A stretch of DNA of 32,039 nt from CAYFVU01 sp964594775. GTDB taxonomy: Bacteria; Spirochaetota; Spirochaetia; DSM-16054; Sediminispirochaetaceae. A program made the position numbers and the translations under genes. Every line of letters begins with the position of its first letter. The stretch's first letter is position 1. Under the pieces are notes generated by a model. The model saw only the letters and a list, made by a program, of their open reading frames with translations. It was not told where the DNA came from and made no database searches. Below, piece by piece: positions 22,891-30,630 of this stretch. Location: NCBI GenBank assembly GCA_964594775.1, contig CAZQNO010000029.1, positions 1 through 32,039 on the forward strand. Reading direction: 5' to 3'.

Positions 22891-23943
22891 TCACTTCATC
22901 TCCTTTAGGACTCGGACTAGCTCGTGAGTCATGTTTTCGATGCCCACCAGCCGTTCGGCCCCGCCGTAGGCGTAGGCCTCCTTCGGCATACCGAAGACTA
23001 CCGATGTACGTTCATCCTGCGCCAGCGTGCGCGCCCCGGTATTCCGCATCTCCCGCATTCCTTCGGCACCGTCGCGGCCCATTCCGGTAAGTATTACTCC
23101 CATGGCGTTGCTTCCCACATGCTTCGCGATGGAGTGGAAAAGCACGTCCACCGAGGGGATATGACCGTTTACTTTCTCGTCTTCGTAGCACTTTACCACA
23201 TAGCGGCCTCCCGAGCGCCGCACGGCCATGTGCAGCCCCCCCGGAGCGACGAGGATCCGTCCCTTGATTACGCGGTCGCCGTCGGCCGCCTCCTTGACCT
23301 CCATCTTCGAAACCGAGTCGAGCTTCTCGGCGAACATCTGGGTGAACTTCGGCGGCATGTGCTGCACGATCACCGTTCCCGGCATGTCGGCGGGAAAGAC
23401 CTCTATCATCGTCCTGAGCGCGACCGTTCCACCGGTAGAGGCGCCGATGGCCAGAACCTTATCCGTTGATCCGGTAAGAACGGCGCTCTCCGGGCGCTTC
23501 GCTTTGATCTTGTCGCGCTGCGCGCTCCAGTGGCTCACGTTCACCGTGGAGGCCATCTTTATCTTCTGTACCAGCTCGTCGAGCATGCCGTCAAGCCGGT
23601 TACCGAAGCTGGTGGAAGGCTTGAGCACGAAGTCGACGGCTCCGTATTCGAGCGCGGCAAGAGTCGTCTGCGCCCCCGGTGCGGTGAGGGCCGAAACCAT
23701 CACCACGGGAATGGGATACTGAGGCATGAGGCGGCGGAGGAACTCTACGCCGTCCATCTTAGGCATTTCCACATCCAGGGTCAAAACATCGGGTTTTTGA
23801 TAGACGATTTTGTCTCTTGCAACGTACACATCCGGCGCCGCGCCGATCACTTCTATCTCCGGATCCTTCGATAAACCGCGGGTCAGGATATCGCGGACCA
23901 ATGCCGAATCGTCTACCACTAAGACCTTAATCTTATGACTCAT
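22891..23943 (-). CDS. cheB: Protein-glutamate methylesterase CheB
   Basis: A 350-residue two-domain enzyme. The N-terminal receiver has D57 in LTLDVEMPKMDG, and the C-terminal methylesterase has the catalytic triad S169 (GASTGG), H195 (VQHMPP) and D291 (GMGRDGAEGM). When phosphorylated by CheA it demethylates receptors, resetting sensitivity. Its start overlaps the cheR stop (ATGA), so writer and eraser are co-translated. Confidence 0.95.
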   Translation of the reverse strand: MSHKIKVLVVDDSALVRDILTRGLSKDPEIEVIGAAPDVYVARDKIVYQKPDVLTLDVEMPKMDGVEFLRRLMPQYPIPVVMVSALTAPGAQTTLAALEYGAVDFVLKPSTSFGNRLDGMLDELVQKIKMASTVNVSHWSAQRDKIKAKRPESAVLTGSTDKVLAIGASTGGTVALRTMIEVFPADMPGTVIVQHMPPKFTQMFAEKLDSVSKMEVKEAADGDRVIKGRILVAPGGLHMAVRRSGGRYVVKCYEDEKVNGHIPSVDVLFHSIAKHVGSNAMGVILTGMGRDGAEGMREMRNTGARTLAQDERTSVVFGMPKEAYAYGGAERLVGIENMTHELVRVLKEMK

Positions 23944-24782
23944 ACCGCTCCCTTCTTTTGATACACCGCCGGCTGAACATACTGGAAGCTCGGATTATTT
24001 CTGCCCAACGATTCGGAATGTCCGATGAAGAAGTACCCATCCTCATCGAGGTGCCGTGCGAACTTTGCCACCAAATCCTCTTTTGTCGGCTGATCGAAGT
24101 AAATCATGACGTTCCTACAGAATATTGTATGAAATCTCTTTTTGAAGGGAAAGGATTCCCGCATAAAATTCAGTCTTTTGTAGACGATCAGATTTTTCAA
24201 ACTGTCCTTTACGGTGAAGCCCCCGGCGCTGTTCGGCACGAAATACTTCTGCAGCATCGCCTTAGGCAGCGTCTCTATTCGCTCCGGAGCGTAGGCGCCG
24301 AGGGCCGCCTTCTCCAAAGCGGTGAGGGAAATGTCGGTGGCGAGAATGGGAGGACCGTCGGTAAAAAAGCCGCCGCCGAAGTACTCCGACAGCACAATCG
24401 CCAGGGTGTAGGCCTCCTCCCCCGTGGCGCATCCGGCGCACCAGAGCCGCAGGTCGTGACTTTTTTTTCCTCCCAAGGTCTCGGAGACCTTCGGGAGCAC
24501 CTTTGTCTTGAGAAAATCGAAGTGTTCATTTTCCCGGAAGAAAAAGGTGTGATTGGTCGATATCTTGTCCACCAGCTCCAGCAGTTTCTTCCCCGAGCTG
24601 TCGTTGATGATGGCGTTGTAGTAAGATTCGAAATCGTGGTAATTCGACTGATGTAAGAGCTTGTTCAATCTGCCTCGAACGAGGACCTTCTTTTTTTCGG
24701 TGAGATTGATACCGAAGCGTTGATAGACCAGCTGGGAGATCTGCCGAAACTCCTCTTCCTTTATGTCGATAAGCCCTTCCAT
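23940..24782 (-). CDS. cheR: Chemoreceptor methyltransferase CheR
   Basis: A 280-residue SAM-dependent methyltransferase that methylates receptor glutamates. An N-terminal helical domain (residues 1-75) is followed by the SAM-binding core LRLWCAGCATGEEAYTLA, then FHTIFCRNVMIYFDQPT and the final FIGHSESL. The length and order are typical. AAGGAG precedes the ATG, 20 bases after cheA. Confidence 0.94.
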   Translation of the reverse strand: MEGLIDIKEEEFRQISQLVYQRFGINLTEKKKVLVRGRLNKLLHQSNYHDFESYYNAIINDSSGKKLLELVDKISTNHTFFFRENEHFDFLKTKVLPKVSETLGGKKSHDLRLWCAGCATGEEAYTLAIVLSEYFGGGFFTDGPPILATDISLTALEKAALGAYAPERIETLPKAMLQKYFVPNSAGGFTVKDSLKNLIVYKRLNFMRESFPFKKRFHTIFCRNVMIYFDQPTKEDLVAKFARHLDEDGYFFIGHSESLGRNNPSFQYVQPAVYQKKGAV

Positions 24783-24802
24783 CTTTTTTTACTCCTTAAG
24801 CC

Positions 24803-27550
24803 TTACTCGAGGACGTATCCCAGCAGCGCATTCGTGTCGACTATGAGGCTCACCTTGCCGTCGGCCATGATGCTGCAGCCGGAAATAGCCCGTATGTTGT
24901 TCATCGTTCGGGGAAGGGCCTTGATGACCACTTGCCGGTAGCCGACGATCTCATCGACAAGGATCGCCATCTTCCGGTCCCGCGCCTGCACAACTACAAC
25001 GATCCCCTCCTCGACCTCTCTTTTATTTGTGTCGACCTTGAAAAAGTCGTGCAGTTTGACAATGGGAATGACCTCGCTGCGCAGATTGATCACCTCCCTG
25101 TCCGCTTCGGTGCGGGTGATCTCCTTGCGGGTCGCCTTATAGAAACGGAGGATGTCCGTTATGGGAATCGAATAGAGCTGCGGTCCGACGATAAAGTTGA
25201 TCGCATCGATGATGGCCAGGGTGAGCGGAATACGGAGGACGAAGGTGCTCCCCTTGCCCTCCTCGCTGCGTACGTCGATTTTCCCCCGCAGCTTCTCGAT
25301 ATTCTTCTTTACCACGTCCATGCCGACTCCGCGGCCGGAGATCTCGGAGACCTTCTCCGCCGTAGAGAAACCCGGCTCGAAAATCAGCTTCCAGACCTCG
25401 TCGTCGCTCATCTCTTCGGGATTACCGGAAATGACTCCCCGTTCGCTTGCCTTTTCGATCAGCTTGTCCCGCTTGAGGCCGCCCCCGTCGTCGGTAATGG
25501 TTATCCAGATCTCGTTGCCTTCGTAGCCGGCGGAGAGTTCCACCGTTCCCTCGCCGCTCTTACCGTTTTTTTGACGGGTTTCCTGATCTTCGATCCCGTG
25601 GTCGAGGGAGTTTCGGATAATATGGACGAGAGGATCGGATATCTCCTCCATTACGTTTCTGTCCATTTCCGTTCCCTCGCCGCTTATCAGGAGGTTCACC
25701 GGCTTGTCGAATTTCTTCGAAAGATCCCGCACCAGCCTGCGCATCTTGCTGAAGAGCCCTTCCAGGGGAATCATGCGGATGGACATCGTCAGTTCCTGCA
25801 TCTCGCGGGATATCTTCGAGAGGTAACCCGCCGCTCTTTCGAAGCCGGGCAGGTCATATTCCTCAAGTTCCGGGCTGTTTATCACCATCGCCTCGGCGGT
25901 GATGAGTTCGCCCATGAGATCGAAGAGGGTATCGAGCCGTTCGGTGTCCACGCGGATGTCCTTCCGCTTCATCCGGTAACCGGCGAATTGATCTCCCTTC
26001 TCGGCCCCCTTACTCTGCTTCTGCAGAACCTTGTTGACCTCCTCCTCCTTCGCCGCCCCGGTATTTACCAGGATTTCACCCAGCTTCATCCGCTGCATGT
26101 CGAGGGCCTGGTCTACCGCATCGCGGCTGGCAACACCCATCTCCACCAGCATGTCTCCCAGGGGTTTATAGTCTCCCTGGTCCTTGCTCTCTATCGCTTC
26201 GGATGCCGAAACGCTCGTCTCCTCGGCCATCGAGGGGCCAATCTCGCCCTTCTGTATTTTTTGAAGGGTTGAGCTAAGCCCGTCGAGGCTCTCCAATAGG
26301 AGGCTCACCACATTCGCATCGGCTTCGCGGTTTCCCTTTCTCAGGGCGTCGAGGACTCCCTCTATGCCCATACACATCTTCTCGAGCCCGCCGTAGCCGA
26401 AGAAGCCGGCATTCCCCTTTACCGTATGAATGGCCCTGAAGGCCTCCTCCACGCTGTCCTTGGCGTTCGGGTTCTTCTCCAGCTCGAGCATGGAGTTTTC
26501 CGCCGTGTCTATCAGGTCGCTGGACTCTTCGACGAATTTCTGCACCATTTCCGGAGAAATGAGGTCTTCATATCCGCTGTCGGGAGGAGGCACGGTCTGG
26601 GCCTGTGGTTCTTGTGCCTGCGGGGTTTGGCCCGCATCTTGTTTTGGCTTGTCTTCCTTCGTCTGCGCGGAGGCCACAGCGTCCTCTTTGCCGCCCTCCA
26701 CCGAATCCAGATAGGGCTTCATCCTCTCGTAGAGCTCGCTCGTGTCGATCCTGCCGTCGTAGACGTCGGCGGGTTTTCCCTTCTCGAACTGCTGGGCCTG
26801 TTCGTCGAGATCGTAGACCAGCTTGGTCAAGGCATCGCTTCCGGCTAAGAGAATGTCTATGATCTCGTCGTCAAGCTCGAGCTCTTCGTTGCGCATCGAA
26901 TTGAGGATGGTCTCGAGTTTGTGGGAAAGTACCTTTACGTGCTCAACACCAATGAAGGAGGAGACTCCCTTAATGGTATGCATCGAGCGGAATATATCGT
27001 GCACGAGCTGATTATCATATTCCTGCTCCAGTTCGAGGATACGGCCCTCAATGTCGTCCAAATGATCCTTTGCTTCAAGGAGGAAGGAAAAGAGAATTTC
27101 CGTATCTTCGACATGAACAAGGCTTCCTGCTTCCGGCCCCGCTTGAGCTTGCCCGGCGTCTGCAGCTCCGCCTTGCTCTTCGGCCGCCGCTTCACCTCCG
27201 CCCTCCGGCGCTTCATCTAAGTGTATATCGGGTGCGGCGTCTTCAGGCGTCTCGGTCTCACCGTCTGCCTCCGGCTCCTTCGCTGCTCCCGACTCTTCGC
27301 TCGCTTCCTCGCCGAGACTCGCGGCGAGCTCTTTTCTCACCTTTTCGAGCCGCTCCTCCTGCCCCTTTTGAGCGCCCTGGAGTATAAACTCTTCGAAAAG
27401 TTCGGTGATTTCAGCGAGGAGAGTCTTTAGTTCATCTTCTTCGACTTCGCCCTGCAGATTTTCGGCGCGTTCGCGGATATCCGCCGCGGCCAGCAGGTCT
27501 CCTTCTTCGAATTGTTCAATTGCGTCCAGAAGCTCCCGTAATTCATCCAT
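24803..27550 (-). CDS. cheA: CheA histidine kinase with two HPt domains and a MshEN-like insert
   Basis: A 915-residue chemotaxis kinase, longer than the usual 650-750. Order: an acidic helical N-terminus (1-145, low complexity Ala/Glu/Gly from about 78), HPt1 with H191 (MHTIKG), a linker, HPt2 with H375 (IHTVKG), a MshEN-like tandem motif (463-512), P3 dimerisation (about 525-590), the P4 ATPase with N647 in HIIRNSLDHGIED and G boxes DDGGGL and SGRGVGMDVV, and P5 CheW-like (about 780-915). Phosphate would pass to the CheY proteins and CheB. No P2 CheY-binding domain is recognised. The insert has two 24-residue repeats with the LG-x6-G-x10-L-x2-Q spacing of type II secretion ATPase N-domains, known to bind cyclic di-GMP in MshE. 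It lacks the first Arg (P463) and has only a 2-residue linker, so binding is uncertain. Confidence 0.93.
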   Translation of the reverse strand: MDELRELLDAIEQFEEGDLLAAADIRERAENLQGEVEEDELKTLLAEITELFEEFILQGAQKGQEERLEKVRKELAASLGEEASEESGAAKEPEADGETETPEDAAPDIHLDEAPEGGGEAAAEEQGGAADAGQAQAGPEAGSLVHVEDTEILFSFLLEAKDHLDDIEGRILELEQEYDNQLVHDIFRSMHTIKGVSSFIGVEHVKVLSHKLETILNSMRNEELELDDEIIDILLAGSDALTKLVYDLDEQAQQFEKGKPADVYDGRIDTSELYERMKPYLDSVEGGKEDAVASAQTKEDKPKQDAGQTPQAQEPQAQTVPPPDSGYEDLISPEMVQKFVEESSDLIDTAENSMLELEKNPNAKDSVEEAFRAIHTVKGNAGFFGYGGLEKMCMGIEGVLDALRKGNREADANVVSLLLESLDGLSSTLQKIQKGEIGPSMAEETSVSASEAIESKDQGDYKPLGDMLVEMGVASRDAVDQALDMQRMKLGEILVNTGAAKEEEVNKVLQKQSKGAEKGDQFAGYRMKRKDIRVDTERLDTLFDLMGELITAEAMVINSPELEEYDLPGFERAAGYLSKISREMQELTMSIRMIPLEGLFSKMRRLVRDLSKKFDKPVNLLISGEGTEMDRNVMEEISDPLVHIIRNSLDHGIEDQETRQKNGKSGEGTVELSAGYEGNEIWITITDDGGGLKRDKLIEKASERGVISGNPEEMSDDEVWKLIFEPGFSTAEKVSEISGRGVGMDVVKKNIEKLRGKIDVRSEEGKGSTFVLRIPLTLAIIDAINFIVGPQLYSIPITDILRFYKATRKEITRTEADREVINLRSEVIPIVKLHDFFKVDTNKREVEEGIVVVVQARDRKMAILVDEIVGYRQVVIKALPRTMNNIRAISGCSIMADGKVSLIVDTNALLGYVLE

Positions 27551-27558
27551 GTTTCACT

Positions 27559-27924
27559 CTATCCAACCAGCATTTTTACGACTTTAGCCAATGAAGGCGC
27601 TTCGAAGGGTTTCACAATCCACCCGTTTACCCCGAGTTCCTTCCCCACCTGTTTCTTGTCTGCGCCACTCTCGGTGGTGAGAAAGACTATCGGAGCCGAA
27701 GAATACTTGGGCTTCTGTTTTACCGATTTTACAAACTCGAATCCGTCCATCACCGGCATGTTGACGTCGACGATGAAGAGGGCAATTTCGTGTTCGTCGC
27801 TCTTTTCGATTCCTACCTGCCCGTTCTCCGCCTCGACAATCTCAAAACCTTCCGGTTCAAGAGCCTTTTTCACCAACATGCGTATGGTAGTAGAATCGTC
27901 TACACACAGTATCTTTTTCGCCAC
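27559..27924 (-). CDS. CheY-type response regulator (first in operon)
   Basis: A 121-residue receiver with DD at 9-10, phosphorylation site D53 in IVDVNMPVMDG, the switch threonine in FLTTESG and lysine K105 in IVKPF. It starts with GTG behind GGAGG and lies between the MCP-like gene and cheA, eight bases before cheA. With three receiver genes in the operon, this one may act as a phosphate sink or a second output (inference). Confidence 0.88.
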   Translation of the reverse strand: MAKKILCVDDSTTIRMLVKKALEPEGFEIVEAENGQVGIEKSDEHEIALFIVDVNMPVMDGFEFVKSVKQKPKYSSAPIVFLTTESGADKKQVGKELGVNGWIVKPFEAPSLAKVVKMLVG

Positions 27925-27950
27925 ATCAACCTCCGAATCTGCCTTTAAAC

Positions 27951-29237
27951 CTAAAAGAGCGTGACATCACCCGCAAGCTCTTCATGCAGCTGTGAGCCGT
28001 CCTCTTCTCTCTTATTACTCTCGAAGTCTTCATTCAAGGAATAACCGAAAGCCTCCCACTCTTCGCGGGTGGTGAAGGTTTCCGATACGAGACTCCGGAG
28101 CTCCTCTTCAATTCTTTCTCTTTTTCTTTCATCCGGTTCCTCAACGGAACCTATCAAGACTCTGCCCTTTTCGCTTACCTTCTCGATAACCGTTATCATG
28201 TGCTCGAGCATCTGCCGCACCGAATCCTGATACTGGAGGTGTACCGTCACTTCATTGAGGTCCTTGGTGACCGCCGTCGAAAGCTCCTGGGAGTGAGATA
28301 CCACCTCCGATACCTTTTCGATCTGCGGATTGAGAAGCTCGATAAGCTTGGAGTGCTCACTCCCGCTCTTCTCGAGAAGATTCACCGAGCGTTCGATCCG
28401 AGTCCCGTACTGCTCTATCGACTCTTTGACCTTGTGCACAGACTCTTCCACCGTCGTAGTGATCTGCTCGGCGATTGCCTTGGTATTCCCCGCCAGTTTC
28501 TGGACCTCACCGGCGATAACGGCGAAGCCCTTGCCGGAGTTGCCGGCCCGTGCCGCTTCGATGGATGCGTTGATCGCCAAGACACTGGTGCGTTCGGCAA
28601 GATCGGTGATGGTTTCGGTAAAGGCGTCTATCTGTCGCATGGTGCCTTCGATGGTTTCCATCTCGGCGGCATAGCCGTCGCGGATCCGCTTGAATTCGAT
28701 GATCAGTTCCTCTATTACCTTAAGCTGTTTTTCGAGCTGCACCACATCGTCTTTAAGCCCGCCTTCGCCGGTGGTAATGCGGCCTATGGCCTCATCGATG
28801 AGGAGACCGACCTTTCTGCTGGACTCGGCGAGACTGTACACGTGATCGGTAAGCTTCTGAGTCGCCTTCTCCGTTTTTTTATTGATCACCTCGGCAAAGG
28901 TCCGCTCCGTTTCTACCGCCTTCTCTAAGAACACTCGGCCCTCGCCGTATCCGGCCTCTTGCCGTAGTTTTTCCTCCAGCTGCCCCCGGAGACTCTCTAT
29001 CTCGGTTTGGGCCTCGTGAAAATCTTCCTCCAGCTTTTCCCGGTCCTGGAGGGTGACTCCCACCTCCTGCTCTTCCTCGATCTGCCCCCGCCCCGCGCCG
29101 CCGCGAAGCCTGAGTCCGGCTGCAAGCGCACCGATGACGGAAACAGCAAGGGCCGCATAGAGGAGCGGGAAAAGATCCGTTGCAACAACGACAAGGATCA
29201 GAACGGCAGTGAATATAAAACTTATTAATGATGTCAT
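27951..29237 (-). CDS. Membrane-anchored MCP-like signalling protein without sensor domain
   Basis: A 428-residue chemoreceptor-like protein with two closely spaced hydrophobic segments at the very N-terminus (about 5-22 and 24-42), then a long coiled coil and the MCP signalling hairpin. The tip is recognisable as VLAINASIEAARAGNSGKGFAVIAGEVQKLA (tip region about 219-249; quoted here as AINASIEAARAG). There is no extracellular ligand domain and no clear HAMP, so it would sense something inside the cell or in the membrane, or relay for other receptors. Start choice is uncertain: ATG 29237 follows TACAAT by 13 bases, while ATG 29264 or TTG 29276 would lengthen the first membrane helix. First gene of the chemotaxis operon, 26 bases before cheY. 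Confidence 0.82.
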   Translation of the reverse strand: MTSLISFIFTAVLILVVVATDLFPLLYAALAVSVIGALAAGLRLRGGAGRGQIEEEQEVGVTLQDREKLEEDFHEAQTEIESLRGQLEEKLRQEAGYGEGRVFLEKAVETERTFAEVINKKTEKATQKLTDHVYSLAESSRKVGLLIDEAIGRITTGEGGLKDDVVQLEKQLKVIEELIIEFKRIRDGYAAEMETIEGTMRQIDAFTETITDLAERTSVLAINASIEAARAGNSGKGFAVIAGEVQKLAGNTKAIAEQITTTVEESVHKVKESIEQYGTRIERSVNLLEKSGSEHSKLIELLNPQIEKVSEVVSHSQELSTAVTKDLNEVTVHLQYQDSVRQMLEHMITVIEKVSEKGRVLIGSVEEPDERKRERIEEELRSLVSETFTTREEWEAFGYSLNEDFESNKREEDGSQLHEELAGDVTLF

Positions 29238-29250
29238 ACCTAGTAGTAGT

Positions 29251-29256
29251 ATTGTA
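29251..29256 (-). promoter_or_regulatory. Candidate -10 box of the chemotaxis operon
   Basis: TACAAT on the minus strand lies 13 bases before the ATG at 29237 and downstream of the tRNA terminator. The -35 region is poor (TTGCAA at 14 bases, CTCTTG at 17), and no sigma28-type GCCGATAA was found. A very short leader is implied. Confidence 0.3.
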
Positions 29257-29326
29257 AAAAGCATTGGCCTTTGCAAGAGAAAATGGAAATTTTTACGACC
29301 TTTTTGTCTTGCTTCTCGAGGTAAGC

Positions 29327-29372
29327 AAAAAAAATCTTATCCGTTTTCGCTGCCGCCGCAGCGCCGGATAAG
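29327..29372 (-). terminator. Intrinsic terminator of the tRNA gene
   Basis: CTTATCCG (29372-29365) pairs with CGGATAAG (29343-29336), enclosing an inner CGCTGC/GCAGCG hairpin, and is followed by A then eight T. It ends the transcript 16 bases past the tRNA 3' end. Confidence 0.85.
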
Positions 29373-29388
29373 ACCTTCTCCAAAATTT

Positions 29389-29461
29389 GGGCGGCGCGGG
29401 ATTCGAACCTGCGACCCCTAGCGTGTCGAGCTAGTGCTCTAACCAACTGAGCTAGCCGCCC
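29389..29461 (-). tRNA. tRNA-Val (anticodon GAC), with unusual C33
   Basis: A 73-base cloverleaf folds by eye: acceptor GGGCGGC/GCCGCCC perfect, D stem GCTC/GAGC, D loop AGTTGGTTA, anticodon stem CTAGC/GCTAG, 5-base variable loop, T loop TTCGAAT. The 7-base anticodon loop reads TCGACAC, which places GAC at 34-36 (valine) but puts C at position 33, where T is almost universal. The T stem has an A51-C63 mismatch (GCAGG/CCCGC). CCA is not encoded; the discriminator is A (29388). It has its own promoter and terminator, so it is probably expressed. Confidence 0.85.
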
Positions 29462-29492
29462 TTAAGTTTTTATCCAAAAACACATTAGCTCA

Positions 29493-29507
29493 CGCTGTGT
29501 CACAGCG
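29493..29507. repeat. Perfect palindrome CGCTGTG-T-CACAGCG in the tRNA leader
   Basis: Seven-base arms around one central base lie between the tRNA promoter and the tRNA. Further GTGTCA copies occur at 29546, 29606 and 29617, two of them as ATGTGTCA (29604-29611 and 29615-29622) spaced 11 bases, one helical turn. They may be protein-binding sites, for example recombinase arm sites or an operator. Confidence 0.35.
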
Positions 29508-29522
29508 CTACCGCATGCTGAT

Positions 29523-29551
29523 ACTATGCCCCAAAATACATTCCGTGTCAA
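29523..29551 (-). promoter_or_regulatory. Promoter of the tRNA-Val gene
   Basis: On the minus strand a perfect TTGACA (29551-29546), a 17-base spacer and CATAGT (29528-29523). Transcription would start near 29516, about 55 bases before the tRNA; the palindrome lies in this leader. Confidence 0.55.
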
Positions 29552-29642
29552 GCTGGTTTTGTTGTTTGTTGTGATCCTCGGTATCGCCCTGTCGCACGGG
29601 TTTATGTGTCATTCATGTGTCACTTTTGTAGCAGTACTGTAA
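29526..29642 (+). CDS. Doubtful 38-residue membrane peptide
   Basis: A short frame begins with a basic N-terminus (NTFRVK) and a hydrophobic run (LVLLFVVILGIAL), then MCHSC, and looks like a signal peptide or single membrane helix. It has no ribosome site and overlaps the tRNA promoter on the other strand. It may be chance. The rest of the 29462-29706 gap holds only the promoter, palindrome and GTGTCA repeats. Confidence 0.18.
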   Translation: MPQNTFRVKLVLLFVVILGIALSHGFMCHSCVTFVAVL

Positions 29643-29706
29643 AGCCAAAATCTATGTTTTAATTAACAAAAACCCTTATTACTCGTTTCTATAGGCAGTA
29701 TGATGA

Positions 29707-30131
29707 GCGAATTTCATTCCACTCCTGCCGCAGATAGGTACTGAACTACTACGTTTAGCCGATCAGAACCCGTACAATACCGATCGGCCATGCGACGGTG
29801 AAATACTTCGCAAAGGCCTTCACCGTGCGCTCATCGATATGGAGATCTCGGAGGCCGAAAAAAAATTCCGAAGAAGCGCGATGAATTACACCGCCGGTGG
29901 GTAGAGGCGGGTATCTCGTTTCATTCCTGGAGACACTACTATGCGGCACACATGGCCGACCGCGTTGATATACGAACTGTCCAGCTCGCTACAGGTCACA
30001 AAAACAGCGCTATGGCCGAGCACTACGCCGCACACGCACAGGACAAGCACTTTGAAGGTGTTTCGGCAGCCGCCCGTGATGCCTTTGGGAATATTATCAG
30101 TTTTTCCAAGGAACAGCAGCGGATAAGCTAA
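29707..30131 (+). pseudogene. C-terminal remnant of a tyrosine recombinase/integrase, frameshifted
   Basis: About 140 codons encode the end of a phage-type integrase. The catalytic HxxR box is FHSWRHYYAAHMA, followed by VQLATGHKNSAMAEHY with the third conserved histidine and the nucleophile tyrosine in EHY. The upstream part (LPQIGTELLRLADQNPYNT to ISEAEKK) reads in another frame; the two join if the A8 run at 29858-29865 is read as A9, giving KKRDELHRRWVEAGIS. The frame is preceded by two TGA codons and lacks the N-terminal DNA-binding domains and the first catalytic Arg, so it is a truncated fossil. It lies 245 bases from the tRNA gene, on its 5' side. Confidence 0.75.
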
Positions 30132-30137
30132 CTTCGC

Positions 30138-30630
30138 TTACAAATAGGAGGTGTAAAAAGTCTCCTCTTGGATTTTCTTCGGCTGTATGACTATATTTTG
30201 ACTTAGTCCTTTTCCTGCTCCACGAAAATCCTCCTGCACCCATGTACAGGCCTCTTCGCTGTCGTCTTCCCACACCAGCTCGTAGTTGAGATTCCATCCG
30301 GCATATGTCTCGTTCGCCGAACCGAGAAAACAGGTGCGTGACCCATCGGATAGTGTAATGACCCCTGCCTTTCCGTGAATGAGGCCGAAAACCTCGTTTG
30401 GAAGAACCTTCACTTCGAGTTTCGGATTGTTCTGCGATGTGAGGAGGGTGTAGAGCCGCTGCAGTCTGGCCTGTGCATTACCGCTTAAGACGGCAGGATC
30501 GTGGCGAAAAAAAATAGACGAGTTTATCTTTCTTGGGTTCCGGTAAGGGTCTTCCAAGGGATTTTGCAGTCTCTATCCATTCTTCGATTAGGAAAATGTC
30601 CTTTAAAAGCGCGCGTATAGACAACGAGCG
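30138..30630 (-). pseudogene. Remnant of a PLD/HKD-domain protein (helicase- or nuclease-associated)
   Basis: The fragment contains one phospholipase D-type motif, IHGKAGVITLSDGSRT followed by FLGSANETYAGWNLNYELVW, the HxK...D...GSxN pattern seen in PLD-like domains fused to SNF2/DEAD helicases and restriction nucleases. The upstream part reads RALLKDIFLIEEWIETAKS and ends KDKLVYFF in a different frame; the parts join if the T8 run (A8 on plus, 30507-30514) is read as T7. The upstream frame starts right after the stop of the histidine kinase gene with no ribosome site. Family proteins are several hundred residues, so both ends are missing; after WVQEDF the sequence no longer looks family-like. 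A second HKD half is absent. Confidence 0.65.

Noticed and set aside
24932..26272. A 446-codon plus-strand frame opposite cheA
   Set aside because: Antisense shadow of the CheA kinase core, with no ribosome site and no family motif.
29389..30131. A classic island insertion into the tRNA 3' end
   Set aside because: The integrase remnant lies on the 5' side of the tRNA beyond its promoter, and I found no second copy of the tRNA 3' end in the window.
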